A stretch of 64,000 nt of DNA from Pseudomonas simiae (GTDB taxonomy: Bacteria; Pseudomonadota; Gammaproteobacteria; Pseudomonadales; Pseudomonadaceae), in contig NZ_FOKB01000002.1 of NCBI RefSeq assembly GCF_900111895.1, positions 124,001 to 188,000 on the forward strand, given 5' to 3'. The notes beneath the pieces were generated by a model that did not search any database, was not told the origin of the DNA, and saw only the letters and a program-made list of their open reading frames with translations. Below, piece after piece: positions 63,396 to 64,000 of the stretch; positions within the stretch are counted from its first letter, which is position 1; the number at the start of each line of letters is the position of its first letter. The position numbers were made by a program, and so were the translations under genes.

Positions 63396-64000
63396 TGAGC
63401 AAGTTCATGGATTGGGTGGATGCGCGCTTCCCCGCCACTAAAATGTGGGAAGACCATCTCAGCAAATATTACGCGCCAAAAAACTTCAACTTCTTTTACT
63501 TCTTCGGCTCCCTGGCACTGCTGGTGCTGGTCAACCAGATCGTCACCGGCGTCTGGCTGACGATGAGCTACACCCCGTCGGCGGAAGAGGCGTTTGCTTC
63601 GGTCGAGTACATCATGCGTGACGTCGAGTACGGCTCGATCCTGCGCCTGCTGCACTCCACGGGCGCGTCGGCGTTCTTTATCGTCGTCTACCTGCACATG
63701 TTCCGCGGCCTGCTCTATGGCTCGTACCAGAAGCCCCGCGAGCTGGTGTGGGTGTTCGGCATGCTGATCTACCTGGCGCTGATGGCTGAAGCCTTCATGG
63801 GCTACCTGCTGCCCTGGGGCCAGATGTCGTACTGGGGCGCCCAGGTGATCATCTCGCTGTTCGGTGCGATCCCGGTGATCGGCAACGACCTGACCCAGTG
63901 GATCCGGGGTGACTACCTGATCTCGGGCATCACCCTGAACCGCTTCTTTGCCCTGCACGTGGTGGCCTTGCCGATCGTGATCCTGGGCCTGGTGGTACTG
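63395..64000 (+). CDS. petB: cytochrome b of the bc1 complex (partial, runs off window)
   Basis: The frame opens at ATG 63395, overlapping the petA stop by one base, and stays open to the window end (about 202 residues). It reads MSKFMDWVDARFPATKMWEDHLSKYYAPKNFNFFYFFGSLALLVLVNQIVTGVWLTMSY..., with the b-haem region RLLHSTGASAFFIVVYLHMFRGLLYGSYQKPRELVW and the GYLLPWGQMSYWGA quinol-site helix. It carries electrons between Qo and Qi in the inner membrane. Only the 3' end is missing; cytochrome c1 should follow. Confidence 0.97.
   Translation, partial: MSKFMDWVDARFPATKMWEDHLSKYYAPKNFNFFYFFGSLALLVLVNQIVTGVWLTMSYTPSAEEAFASVEYIMRDVEYGSILRLLHSTGASAFFIVVYLHMFRGLLYGSYQKPRELVWVFGMLIYLALMAEAFMGYLLPWGQMSYWGAQVIISLFGAIPVIGNDLTQWIRGDYLISGITLNRFFALHVVALPIVILGLVVL

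Overview
The window looks like a chromosomal segment of a Pseudomonas of the P. fluorescens group. The clues are the GC-rich coding style, the REP-type hairpins containing the core GCGGGCTTGC between genes, the gene order yacG-coaE-pilD-pilC/pilA ... nadC-DUF1631-ampD-ampE-chemoreceptor, the piuCBA and roxSR loci, and trpS-zapE ... rplM-rpsI-petA-petB. All of these match blocks I remember from P. aeruginosa. I found no phage, insertion sequence, CRISPR array, antibiotic resistance island or secretion island. Most of the window is conserved backbone, rearranged relative to P. aeruginosa.

Layout. (1) 1-5.1 kb: yacG, coaE, pilD, pilC on the minus strand, divergent from pilA, an oligosaccharide ligase of TfpO/PglL type, and tRNA-Thr(CGT). 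The assembly ATPase gene pilB, normally beside pilC, is absent. (2) 5.2-12.9 kb: a small Pseudomonas protein, nadC, a DUF1631 gene, ampD-ampE (peptidoglycan recycling), a chemoreceptor and a small zinc-ribbon membrane protein. (3) 12.9-20.4 kb: a TatD-family nuclease, the repressor gene fruR and the fructose phosphotransferase operon fruB-fruK-fruA, with an exact Cra operator in front. (4) 20.5-30.4 kb: a PhoD-like phosphatase, the iron-regulated piuB/piuA/piuC locus with a Sel1-repeat gene, and ornithine decarboxylase speC with an unusual leader. (5) 30.4-36.5 kb: an OpuC-type compatible-solute ABC transporter, prfC and two tiny secreted acidic proteins. (6) 36.6-50.1 kb: a dipeptide ABC transporter (dppBCDF) with four different DppA-type binding proteins and an OpdP porin, plus a SIMPL-domain protein. 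(7) 50.2-57.9 kb: the redox two-component system roxSR, an ABC exporter of the YddA/SbmA group, zapG, a hydrolase, trpS with an extra C-terminal domain, and zapE. (8) 58-64 kb: a GlxA-type regulator, an acyl-CoA dehydrogenase, an aldo/keto reductase, rplM-rpsI and the cytochrome bc1 genes petA-petB (petB runs off the window).

The functional modules are type IV pilin and its possible glycosylation, NAD and CoA synthesis, cell-wall recycling, fructose uptake (FruB-FruA phosphorylate at C1, FruK at C6), siderophore uptake and reduction, polyamine synthesis, osmoprotection, peptide scavenging, redox sensing and respiration. I found no clear wholly new multi-gene system. The least explained items are the speC leader (a possible 10-residue leader peptide whose stop codon lies in the speC ribosome site, behind a terminator-like hairpin), the pilin/ligase pair without pilB and without a C-terminal serine on the pilin, the pair of acidic mini-proteins after prfC, a PsrA-like palindrome before an unknown zinc-ribbon gene, and hairpins that punctuate the dpp cluster. 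Comparisons with P. aeruginosa loci are from memory and were not searched.
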